DNA of 31,005 nucleotides from CAZVEE01 sp964625525. GTDB lineage: Bacteria; Pseudomonadota; Alphaproteobacteria; JAJFIK01. The position numbers and the translations under genes are program-made. The notes beneath the pieces are model-generated. The model ran no database searches, was not told where the DNA came from, and worked only from the letters and a program-made list of their open reading frames with translations. Below are positions 15,305 to 23,435 of this stretch, one piece after another (the first letter of the stretch is position 1; each line of letters starts with the position of its first letter). Location of the stretch: contig CAZVEE010000039.1 in assembly GCA_964625525.1 (NCBI GenBank), forward strand, positions 1-31,005, read 5' to 3'.

Positions 15305-17137
15305 ATGTCACGCTTCTATTTTTCCGAGTTCGAAGATCGCAAGCCCGAGCCGCCGGTGCCTCATTCGCCGGCCCGCGAGGCGCTATGGCAGATCCTCGCC
15401 ACTATGGCGATCGTGGTGGGCGGTTGGTACATCACCTGGCGCTGGACCTCGTCGCTTAACTGGGATGCGCTGTGGTTTGCGGTGCCGGTCGCGGCGGCGG
15501 AAACGCTGGCCTATTTCGGCATGATCCTCTTCATTATTAATCTGTGGGCCAATCGGGATGTACCGCGCAAGGCAGCACCGCGTCTGAAGTCGGAAGTGAT
15601 GGACGGGGTGGAAGAGCGGCCAATTGATGTGGATGTGTTCTTTCCCACCTATGACGAAGATCCGGAACTGGTGCGCCTGAGCGTGCGCGACGCCAAGCGG
15701 CTGTCGTATCCGCATCCGATCAACATTAAAATCTTTGTGTTGGATGACGGCCGGCGGCCGGCCATGGAGGCCATGGCGGCACAGGAGGGCGTAGGGTATA
15801 TCACGCGTCCGGACAATATCGGTTTTAAGGCGGGCAATTTGCGCAACGCCATGGAGCGGACAAGCGGCGATTTCATCGTCATTTGTGACGCGGACACGCG
15901 GCCTTTCCCGACCATGCTTGCGCACACGCTGGGCTACTTCCGCGATCGGGATGTGGCGTGGGTGCAGACGCCGCAATGGTTCTTCGATATTCCCGAAGGG
16001 AAAAGACTGCCGGCCTCTCTCAGAGGGTCACTCGGGCGTGTGGGGCAGTGGCTTGGCGAGGCGGTCGAGGCGATTGCAGGGCGGGTCGAGGTAGGGCGGG
16101 ATCCTTTCGATAATGACCCGAAGATGTTCTATGACATCATTCAGCGTCGTCGCAACGCCGTGAATGCCTCCTTCTGTTGCGGCGCCGGCTCGGTGCATCG
16201 GCGCGAAGCGGTGGTGGAGGCGGCGCTGAAGGGCTTCAGCGCGCAAATCAGCGAGCAGGTCGACCAGTATACGGATGAGGTCGATGACGAGGCGTTGAAA
16301 GGGACGTTGAGCCGAAGCCTGCGCCAACAAGCGGTGCAGGATACGGAATTCACGCCGTACAAGTTCCATGTCTCGGAAGATATCTACACATCGCTGATCC
16401 TGCATTCGGATCCGGAGCGGAACTGGAAGTCCGTGCTGCATCCGCAAGTGGAATCCAAAATGCTGTCGCCGCAGGACCTTCAGGCCTGGGTGGTGCAGCG
16501 GTTCAAATATGCGGGTGGCTCGCTCGATATTGCGATCAATGATTCCAAACTGATGGGCCGTGGGCTGAGCTTTTGGCAGAAATGCATGTATGCGGCGACG
16601 TTCTTTCCGTATCTCAGCTGTACATGGAATGTGATCTTTCTGCTGGCACCGGTGGTGTATCTGTTCACGGGTGTCGCGCCGGTTCAGGCCTATTCCATGG
16701 ACTTCTTCATCCGCATCTTGCCATTTTTGTTCCTGAACGAATTGGCGATGATGGTGGGGACGTGGGGGGTGAACAATGCCAAGGGCAAGGCGTTCTATTT
16801 GGCGTTCTTCCCCATCGGCTTGCGCGCACTCGCCACTGTGCTGCGCGGCGAGAAGATCAAGTTTCCGACCACACCAAAAGACCGTCAGACGGGCACGTTC
16901 CTGCATCTGGTGCGCTGGCAGTTGGCGGTCATTATCTTGACAGTGGTGGGGTTGATCTATGGCTGGACGAGTTGGGCCATGGAGCCGGACCATGCACAGC
17001 TCACGGCGCTGATCGCGAATATGTTTTGGGGACTGAATAATATTGCGGCCATGATGGTGATGGTGCGGGCGGCCGTGTGGCAGCCGGAAGGCGAGGAACC
17101 GGTCGAAATGCCGGCAACGGAGGCGGTGAGAGCATGA
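15305..17137 (+). CDS. Processive family-2 glycosyltransferase (cellulose synthase-like, no PilZ)
   Basis: A 610-residue inner-membrane GT2. Two N-terminal membrane helices (about 28-48 and 57-82) precede the catalytic domain, with VFFPTYDED, DDG (147-149), CDADTRP (D195, D197), TPQWF (222-226), FYDIIQ, NASFCCGAG and SED (357-359, the TED/general-base position). The acceptor motif usually written Q(Q/R)xRW reads QRFKY (398-402). Several helices follow, and the protein ends soon after the last, with no PilZ domain. About 45 extra residues lie between HRREAVVEAALK and SED. BcsA-type enzymes polymerise and extrude glucan from UDP-glucose. Sugar and linkage here are unknown. The next gene overlaps by four bases (ATGA). 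With no c-di-GMP-binding PilZ, control may come from the upstream partner switch. Confidence 0.92.
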   Translation: MSRFYFSEFEDRKPEPPVPHSPAREALWQILATMAIVVGGWYITWRWTSSLNWDALWFAVPVAAAETLAYFGMILFIINLWANRDVPRKAAPRLKSEVMDGVEERPIDVDVFFPTYDEDPELVRLSVRDAKRLSYPHPINIKIFVLDDGRRPAMEAMAAQEGVGYITRPDNIGFKAGNLRNAMERTSGDFIVICDADTRPFPTMLAHTLGYFRDRDVAWVQTPQWFFDIPEGKRLPASLRGSLGRVGQWLGEAVEAIAGRVEVGRDPFDNDPKMFYDIIQRRRNAVNASFCCGAGSVHRREAVVEAALKGFSAQISEQVDQYTDEVDDEALKGTLSRSLRQQAVQDTEFTPYKFHVSEDIYTSLILHSDPERNWKSVLHPQVESKMLSPQDLQAWVVQRFKYAGGSLDIAINDSKLMGRGLSFWQKCMYAATFFPYLSCTWNVIFLLAPVVYLFTGVAPVQAYSMDFFIRILPFLFLNELAMMVGTWGVNNAKGKAFYLAFFPIGLRALATVLRGEKIKFPTTPKDRQTGTFLHLVRWQLAVIILTVVGLIYGWTSWAMEPDHAQLTALIANMFWGLNNIAAMMVMVRAAVWQPEGEEPVEMPATEAVRA

Positions 17138-18576
17138 CAGTGCGCGAAGGGCTGACGCGGGCGCGCAGCCATATCATCTTTCTGATCGGCTTGATCGCCG
17201 CATTCGGGCTGATCATCTTTCTGGAGACGGTGGAGATCGAGGCAGCGGCGGTGCGCGCCAGTGCCGATGAGGTCGTCTCCGCCACACCGGACGCCTTGAC
17301 ACCGCTAGGGGGTGGGCGGTTCACACCGGTTGACCGTCTTCATGCGGAGATTGCCTGGCAGTATTTCTCCACGAACACCCAGCCCGAAACCGGTCTGGTG
17401 AACTCGGTGACGCAGTTTCCCTCTACCACCATGTGGGACCAAGCGTCTTATCTGTTGGCCTTAATTGCGGCGCATCGCCTGGATGTGATTACCACGGCGG
17501 AATTTGACTCGCGGGTGACGCAAGCGTTGCAATCGCTGGCGGCGTTGCCGCTTGTAGACGACAAGCTGCCCAATAAGGCTTATGACACCCGCACTTTGCA
17601 GATGACGGACTATGCCAACCGTCCCAGTGAATTGGGTATTGGCTGGTCGGCGCTCGACATTGCGCGCATCACAGTGCCGCTGAACGTTCTGGTATGGTCC
17701 TACCCGGAATATGTGCCGCTGGTGCGGGATGTGGTCAAGAATTGGGACTTCGACGCCATGCTGCAGGGCGGACGGATGATGGGGACGCGTCGGGACCCGG
17801 AAGACGGGCCGCTGGAATATGTGCAGGAAGGCCGCATCGGGTATGAGGAATATGGCGCGCGGGCCATGGGCTTGCTGGGCTATGACGTGAATGAAGCGGC
17901 GCGGATTGATGATTTCAGCTCTTTGCATGTGGTCGAAGGGGTCGAGATTGTGGCGGACCGCCGGACCTTTCGCACTCATGGGGCACACAACTATGTGCTC
18001 AGTGAACCCTATGTGTTGACGGGTCTGGAGTTCGGCCTGACGGATGTGGCGGCGGAGCTGAGCTATCGTGTCTATGCGGCGCAAGAGGCGCGCTACGAGG
18101 CGACAGGCGTGCTGACGGCCGTGAGCGAGGACCACGTGGATGAGGCGCCATACTTCGTCTACAACACAGTGTTCAGTAATGGTAAGTCGTGGAACGCGAT
18201 TACCGAAGAGGGCGAGGATGCGAGTGAACACCGGACGCTGAGCATCAAAGCCTCATTCGGCTGGAACGCGCTGTACGGAACACCGTATACAGAGAAGCTC
18301 GTTTCTTTCGTCTCTGATCTGCATGACCCGACCGCCGGTTGGTATTCCGGATGGTACGAGGAAATGGAACGTGCCAATCGTGTGTTGGCGGCGAATGCTA
18401 ACGGCATTGTGCTGGAAGCCCTGCATTATAAGGCCTTTGGGCCCATGGTATCCTTCGACGGAGCAGCGCTCGCCCATCGCAGCGCGCCTCTGCCGCGGCG
18501 CCGCCCGGTGCCTGGAGGCGAAAGCGCTGATCCGCTGGATACCAACGAAGCGAGCAGTCAGGGAGAGACGCAATGA
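17134..18576 (+). CDS. DUF3131 protein, membrane-anchored (copy 1 of 3)
   Basis: A 480-residue protein starting at the ATG that overlaps the synthase stop by 4 bases. One N-terminal membrane helix (IIFLIGLIAAFGLIIFLE, about 14-32) without a lipobox would anchor it in the inner membrane with the domain in the periplasm. The domain (about 65-440) has DUF3131 features: AWQYFSTN, ETGLVNS, TTMWDQASYL, LPNKAYDT, YVQEGRIGYEEY, HNYVLSEPYVLTGLEFG and PYFVYNT. These proteins look like alpha-helical barrels of the glucoamylase/glucanase kind, so an action on the nascent polysaccharide is plausible, but no activity is established. The C-terminus is Pro/Arg-rich. Conserved acidic residues (WD, QEGR, YEEY) are present, unlike in the third copy. 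Confidence 0.9.
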   Translation: MTVREGLTRARSHIIFLIGLIAAFGLIIFLETVEIEAAAVRASADEVVSATPDALTPLGGGRFTPVDRLHAEIAWQYFSTNTQPETGLVNSVTQFPSTTMWDQASYLLALIAAHRLDVITTAEFDSRVTQALQSLAALPLVDDKLPNKAYDTRTLQMTDYANRPSELGIGWSALDIARITVPLNVLVWSYPEYVPLVRDVVKNWDFDAMLQGGRMMGTRRDPEDGPLEYVQEGRIGYEEYGARAMGLLGYDVNEAARIDDFSSLHVVEGVEIVADRRTFRTHGAHNYVLSEPYVLTGLEFGLTDVAAELSYRVYAAQEARYEATGVLTAVSEDHVDEAPYFVYNTVFSNGKSWNAITEEGEDASEHRTLSIKASFGWNALYGTPYTEKLVSFVSDLHDPTAGWYSGWYEEMERANRVLAANANGIVLEALHYKAFGPMVSFDGAALAHRSAPLPRRRPVPGGESADPLDTNEASSQGETQ

Positions 18577-20087
18577 ACCGCTCTGTGTCCCGGCCCAGTT
18601 TGATCCGGCGTCTCGGCCTGGCCATAGTCGCCTGCGTCGCGACCTTGGCCTTGAGCGGATGCAGCACCTGTGGGCGCTCGCCGACCTGCTGCGCGGCCGT
18701 GGCGCCGGTCGCCATTGAGGACGATGACTGCGCGGAACGGTCGCCGTTGACCTCACGGGGGCGCCATCGCGGGCGCAATGGTGCCCTGACGGAGGACGAA
18801 ATGCACATGGCCCGGATGGCCTGGCGGTATTTCGAGAACAATGTCCAGGAAGAGACGGGGCTCGCCAATGCGGTGAATGACTATCCGTCCGTGACGCTGT
18901 GGGATACGGCGTCTTACATGGGCGGCATGGTGGCGGCTTATGAACTGTGCATTATCGACCGGAATGAGTTTTCCCATCGGATGATAAGGTTACTGGCGAC
19001 CTTGAATGCGCTTGACTTCTTTCGGGGGGAAGTGCCCAACAAAGTGTACAACACCCTGACAGCCGCCAAAGTGGACTATGCGAACCAGCCAGGCGAGATC
19101 GGCTTTTCGGCCCTGGATTTGGGCCGGTTGTTGATCTGGCTGCGGATCGTCAAAGAGCGCTATCCGATGTTCGCCAGCGCTATTGATCAATCGATCCTGC
19201 GCTGGTCGTTCTGCAATATGATCGATGAGCGCGGCATGATGTTCGGTGCGACCGTCCTGCCTAATGGGGAGACGCTCTATGTGCAGGAAGGCCGTCTGGG
19301 TTATGAGGAATATGCGGCCAAGGGGTTTCAGCTGTGGGGTTTCAATACGGACCTGGCCTCGCAAGCAGAGCCGTATGATTGGGTGCGGACCTATGGGGTG
19401 GATATTCCTTTCGACCGGCGCGATCCGCGTTTGTTGACAGCGCATAACTATGTGGTGACCGAGAGCTACGTGCTTGATGCTCTGGAGTTCAATTGGGACC
19501 GGGCCAATGATCACTCAACGGATCACTTGCATCATAGTGATCCACGATCGCGTGATTTTGCCGAGCGAATCTATGCTGCGCAACGGGCCCGGTATGAGGC
19601 GACGGGCATTCTAACAGCGCGTACTGAACACCAGCTCGCAGTGCCCCCCTACTTTGTGTATGATACAATCTATACGGATGGCTATGCCTGGAACACTATC
19701 ACGGAAGACGGGCAACATGTGCCCGAGCATGCGGCGATTGCTTTGAAAGGGGCGTTGGGCCTGTGGGCGGTATGGGAGGATGATTATACGGATCGTCTCT
19801 TCGCCGCGATCAAAGACCTTTATAATCCGGAGAAGGGGTTTTATGAGGGTTTGTATGAGAACGGCAGTGGAGTGATTGAAACCTACACGTCCAACAATAA
19901 CGGCATCATGCTGGCAACCCTGCTGCACAAGACACAGGGCAAGCTGGTGAAATTCAGCGGCCGCATGACCTTGTGGGACAGAGTTCTGCGGGACGAGTTC
20001 CTGTTCCGTCAATATGACGGGTACGGTAAGTGCCTTCCCACCACTTATCTGCCAGCCAGCGCTCAGAGCTGCCCAACAGGATGTTAA
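18573..20087 (+). CDS. DUF3131 lipoprotein (copy 2 of 3)
   Basis: A 504-residue protein whose ATG overlaps the previous stop by 4 bases. The signal ends in LSGC, with Ser after the Cys, predicting a lipoprotein sorted to the outer membrane. The DUF3131 domain holds AWRYFENN, ETGLANAVNDYPSVTLWD, VPNKVYNT, YVQEGRLGYEEY, HNYVVTESYVLDALEF and PYFVYDT, matching copy 1 nearly motif for motif. An insertion rich in Asp and His (about 303-326: NDHSTDHLHHSDPRS) is specific to this copy and could bind metal. It is expected to work in the periplasm on the polysaccharide made by the upstream synthase. The Cys-rich start of the mature protein (CSTC, TCC) is unusual. Confidence 0.9.
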   Translation: MNRSVSRPSLIRRLGLAIVACVATLALSGCSTCGRSPTCCAAVAPVAIEDDDCAERSPLTSRGRHRGRNGALTEDEMHMARMAWRYFENNVQEETGLANAVNDYPSVTLWDTASYMGGMVAAYELCIIDRNEFSHRMIRLLATLNALDFFRGEVPNKVYNTLTAAKVDYANQPGEIGFSALDLGRLLIWLRIVKERYPMFASAIDQSILRWSFCNMIDERGMMFGATVLPNGETLYVQEGRLGYEEYAAKGFQLWGFNTDLASQAEPYDWVRTYGVDIPFDRRDPRLLTAHNYVVTESYVLDALEFNWDRANDHSTDHLHHSDPRSRDFAERIYAAQRARYEATGILTARTEHQLAVPPYFVYDTIYTDGYAWNTITEDGQHVPEHAAIALKGALGLWAVWEDDYTDRLFAAIKDLYNPEKGFYEGLYENGSGVIETYTSNNNGIMLATLLHKTQGKLVKFSGRMTLWDRVLRDEFLFRQYDGYGKCLPTTYLPASAQSCPTGC

Positions 20088-20089
20088 GC

Positions 20090-21568
20090 ATGGCCCTGTG
20101 CCGCTGCCCGGTCTGTTCGTGGCTCGCCCTCGGGGTGACGCTGCTGGCGGCTGTGCTGTTGGCGGGGTGCGGGGTGGCCTATCGGGCTGGGAGCGCAGCG
20201 GTCACGGATGTGACTTATGCGGAGTTGTGGCACCAAGGGCGGCGCGGGCCGTTAAGCGAGGAGGAAAAAGCCTGGGCCAAGGCCGCCTGGGCCTATTTTG
20301 AGGTCAACCGGCATGGGGAGACGGGGTTCGTCAACGCGGCGACGAGCTATCCTGTCGTGACCATGTGGCAAGTGGCGGATCATCTGGCGGCGCTGCAATC
20401 GGCGCGGGATCTGGATCTGATCGATCAGACGACCTTTGACCAAAGGGTGGGGCGGATGATTGGCACCTTGGCCACGATGGATCTGTTTGAAGGCCGTGTT
20501 CCGAATACGGCGTATTCGGCCATTACCGGCGATATGGTCGGGTTCGACCAGGCGCCAGGAGAAGTGGGATGGTCGGCGGTGGATATTGGGCGGCTGTTGC
20601 TTCGCTTGCGGATCTTACAGGCGCGCGCGCCCAAATTTGCCGAGTATGTGGATCGGGTGGTGCTGCGCTGGACCTTTTGCGGGCTGCACGGGCGTAACGG
20701 GGTGCTCTATGGCGCCGCGCGGGAAGGCGAGCATGTGAAGCGGTTCGCCGATGGCGGCATCGGGACGCGCCATTATGCGCGGGCGGGTTTTCGTGCTTGG
20801 GGCCTGCCGGTCAAAAAGGAAGAGCCTCCGGATGAGCGCCATCGGATGACCATCTATGACGTCTCGTTCCCTTATGAGATCAACGCGCTGCGGGCCCGCG
20901 GCGCGTCAAACTATCTGATCACGCTGCCCTTCGCACTTTATGGCATGGAGCTTGGCTTTGATGCGGATGAGGTGGTAACGGTCGATCAGGGTCAAGATGA
21001 TGATGACCACTATATGAAATCCATGATGGATGTGCTGATCAAGACGCAGCAGCGCCGCTATCAGCGCACGGGCATCACCACGGCGCGCACGGACCATCAG
21101 CTTGGTGAAGCGCCGTTTTTTCTGCACAGCACTGTTATCGCTAATGGGTTTCCCTGGGGCGCGGTGTCGCGAGAGGGGACCTATCATGAACGTCAAGCCT
21201 TGGTGGCAACCAGTGCCGCCTTTGGCCTGTGGGCCGCGGAGAGCAATGCCTATACGGATCACCTGACACGTGTCGTGGGTGATCTGTATGACAGCGAGAA
21301 AGGCTGGTTCGAGGGGCGGCGAGAGGTGAGCGGTCTGCGGGAATCGGTCATGACAAGCACGACCAATGCGGCGGTACTGGAGGCGCTGGCGTTCAAGGCG
21401 CGGGGGCCAGCCTTGCAGGAGCGCGTTGACAGCCCCTTTGCCGGGCCACTGCTGGCTGATCCGTTCCGTCATCCCGGCCGCTGTTTGCCCGGGGATGTGC
21501 TGGAGCGGGAACTGCCGGAGCATTGGCTGCCCAAGGAGGGTGGGCGGGAGCCCTTGCCGGTGCGCTGA
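20090..21568 (+). CDS. DUF3131 lipoprotein, divergent (copy 3 of 3)
   Basis: A 492-residue protein. I prefer the ATG at 20090, with AGGA 8 bases upstream; the ATG at 20081 overlaps the previous stop and is also possible. The signal ends in LAGC followed by Gly, predicting an outer-membrane lipoprotein. The DUF3131 fold is clear (AWAYFEVN, ETGFVNAATSYPVVTMW, SAFGLWA, KGWFEG), but positions shared by copies 1 and 2 are changed. WD becomes WQ, PNKxYxT becomes PNTAYSA, VQEGRxGYEEY becomes FADGGIGTRHY, and PYFVY becomes PFFLH. If those residues are catalytic, this copy is a binding or scaffolding version. It ends the operon, and a strong hairpin follows 41 bases later. Confidence 0.88.
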   Translation: MALCRCPVCSWLALGVTLLAAVLLAGCGVAYRAGSAAVTDVTYAELWHQGRRGPLSEEEKAWAKAAWAYFEVNRHGETGFVNAATSYPVVTMWQVADHLAALQSARDLDLIDQTTFDQRVGRMIGTLATMDLFEGRVPNTAYSAITGDMVGFDQAPGEVGWSAVDIGRLLLRLRILQARAPKFAEYVDRVVLRWTFCGLHGRNGVLYGAAREGEHVKRFADGGIGTRHYARAGFRAWGLPVKKEEPPDERHRMTIYDVSFPYEINALRARGASNYLITLPFALYGMELGFDADEVVTVDQGQDDDDHYMKSMMDVLIKTQQRRYQRTGITTARTDHQLGEAPFFLHSTVIANGFPWGAVSREGTYHERQALVATSAAFGLWAAESNAYTDHLTRVVGDLYDSEKGWFEGRREVSGLRESVMTSTTNAAVLEALAFKARGPALQERVDSPFAGPLLADPFRHPGRCLPGDVLERELPEHWLPKEGGREPLPVR

Positions 21569-21609
21569 TAAGACAGTGTGCGGATGAAAGAGCTATTGCG
21601 CTGAGAGCG

Positions 21610-21646
21610 CTGAGGGCCCAGTGCGCCGACGCCCTGGGCCGCTCAG
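21610..21646. terminator. Hairpin between convergent DUF3131 and glgA genes
   Basis: CTGAGGGCCCAG pairs with CTGGGCCGCTCAG (12 pairs, one bulged G) around a 12-base loop. It lies in the 100-base gap between two convergent genes. It lacks a T-run on either strand, so it is more likely a transcript-end stabiliser or a Rho-assisted bidirectional terminator than a classic intrinsic one. Confidence 0.6.
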
Positions 21647-21668
21647 GACCACTTCACAGCAGCGGGGA

Positions 21669-23168
21669 TTAGCCGGCGAGGCGCTGGTCTGTGTGCTGAT
21701 CCGGCATCGTCGCCGGCACGGTGAGACCCAAGACCTGATCATAGATGCCGCGATAGGCCATGGCCGCCCGGCGCCAGCCGAAATTACACCGCACGGCATT
21801 GCGGATCACTGTTTCGTGTAGGAACGCGGTATGGCGCAGGTCCATGGCCCGGTGAATGGCTTGGATCAGCGCCTCGGTGGTGGCCTCTTCGAACACGATG
21901 CCATTCGCCGTACCATTGTCGGCGTTGACAGGCGTGACGTCCACGACGGTGTCGGCGATACCGCCGGTGCGCCGCACGATGGGAATGGCGCCGTAGCGCA
22001 GCGCATAGAGGGGATTAAGGCCGCAGGGCTCGAAACGGGAGGGCGAGAGGCAAAAATCCGTCCCCGCATGGATCTGGTGTTCGAGTTCTTCCTGGAAATC
22101 CGTCAGCACCGCCAGCTTGTCTGGATAGGTGGCCGCCAGGCGGTAGAGTGCCTCTTCGTAATGGCGATCACCGCTGCCATGGATGATCAGTTGCAGGTCC
22201 TGGTCCATCAGGGCGGGGATCGCGTCGATGATCACATCGATCATCTTTTGGTGGGTGAGACGGTTGGTAAAACCAATCAGTGTCGTGCCGGCCCAGGCGG
22301 GCAGGCCAAGGCGGGTCTGCACATGTTGTTTGCACACGGCCTTTGTCTGCGCATCAAAGACGCAGGCATGGCGCGGCAAATGCGGGTCCAGCTCGGGATG
22401 CCAGATGGTGTAATCAACGCCGTTGAGAATACCCGTGAGGTGGTCCCGCCGGGCACCCAAGAGGCCTTCAAAGCCGAAGCCTAGGGCGGAGGAGGCGATT
22501 TCCTCCGCATAGGTCGGGCTGACCGTTGTGAGATGATGGGCGGCGATCAGGCCTTCCTCAAGGAACGAGACCGTGTCGCCTTGGGCGAAGCGTTCACCTC
22601 GGCTGACCTCGGGCGGCAGGCCCAGCATGGACAAACAGGCGCGGGGAAACACGCCCTGAAAGGCCAGGTTGTGAATGGTCAGGACCGTGGGCGGGACGGC
22701 TTCACCAGCCATCTCACGGGCGAAAACGGGCGTCATGGCCGCGTGCCAGTCATGCACATGCACCAGGTCCGGGCGCCATCCGTCATCACCGGCCACCGCC
22801 AAAGCGGCGGCGTAGCGGCTCAAGGTGCCAAAGCGGGTGGCCTGGAGAGAATCTCCACCGCCGTAAAGGCCGTCCGCATCATCGAAGAGGTCCGGTGCGG
22901 TGACGAGATAAACGGGGCAGGGAGCCTCGTTGAGACGGCAGGTGAGGAGCTGTGCGTGGCTCTTGGCGGTCAGTTCCGAGGGCAGGGGGATCACGCGCGG
23001 GGCCGGCCCGGTGATCTCGGCCAAGAGACGCGGATAGCCCGGCAGAACCAGACGCACATCCAGGCCCTCGGCCAAGAGCGCGCGCGGGAGAGCGGCGATC
23101 ACATCGGCCAAACCACCGGTTTTAGCATGAGGGTAAAGCTCTGAAGCGACGAAGAGAATGCGCTGCAT
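21669..23168 (-). CDS. glgA: Glycogen synthase (ADP-glucose-dependent, GT5)
   Basis: A 499-residue cytoplasmic enzyme that extends alpha-1,4-glucan from ADP-glucose. Signatures: MQRILFVASELYPHAKTGGLADV at the very N-terminus with the nucleotide-sugar-binding KTGG, LVHVHDWHAAM, LTIHNLAFQG, the IHGSGD segment, and the C-terminal SRFEPCGLNPLYALRYGAIP and RRTGGIADTV. The length is typical. The ATG at 23168 begins exactly at the family N-terminus; the longer open frame upstream is spurious. The gene converges with the polysaccharide operon, whose first gene is glgP, so synthesis and breakdown of glycogen bracket the block on opposite strands. No glgB, glgC or glgX is present. Confidence 0.96.
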   Translation of the reverse strand: MQRILFVASELYPHAKTGGLADVIAALPRALLAEGLDVRLVLPGYPRLLAEITGPAPRVIPLPSELTAKSHAQLLTCRLNEAPCPVYLVTAPDLFDDADGLYGGGDSLQATRFGTLSRYAAALAVAGDDGWRPDLVHVHDWHAAMTPVFAREMAGEAVPPTVLTIHNLAFQGVFPRACLSMLGLPPEVSRGERFAQGDTVSFLEEGLIAAHHLTTVSPTYAEEIASSALGFGFEGLLGARRDHLTGILNGVDYTIWHPELDPHLPRHACVFDAQTKAVCKQHVQTRLGLPAWAGTTLIGFTNRLTHQKMIDVIIDAIPALMDQDLQLIIHGSGDRHYEEALYRLAATYPDKLAVLTDFQEELEHQIHAGTDFCLSPSRFEPCGLNPLYALRYGAIPIVRRTGGIADTVVDVTPVNADNGTANGIVFEEATTEALIQAIHRAMDLRHTAFLHETVIRNAVRCNFGWRRAAMAYRGIYDQVLGLTVPATMPDQHTDQRLAG

Positions 23169-23435
23169 TGTGTCAATCCGTTGGTGACATCGCTTGATGA
23201 ATGCTGAATGGGAAACCCTAATTTTCCGTAGCGTGATTGCCGGTTTGAGCGGCGCAATGGGGCGGCGGTGTCCACTGTGAGATATCGGCAAGGCACGTTA
23301 TGCGCGTGTTTCATTAGGATTATTGCGTAAGGCGAGTGAGCGCTCTATCATCAGAACAAAACGTTGCTCGTCAAAAACTTATGGGCGTCCCCTGGGGTAG
23401 GGTGGCGCACTTGGCATGGGGCGGATCGGCGTGGG

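Noticed and set aside
23169..23435. Search for a gene between glgA and the small BTLCP-like protein
   Set aside because: Only short frames without ribosome sites are present. The stretch is better seen as the divergent promoter region of glgA and the next plus-strand gene.
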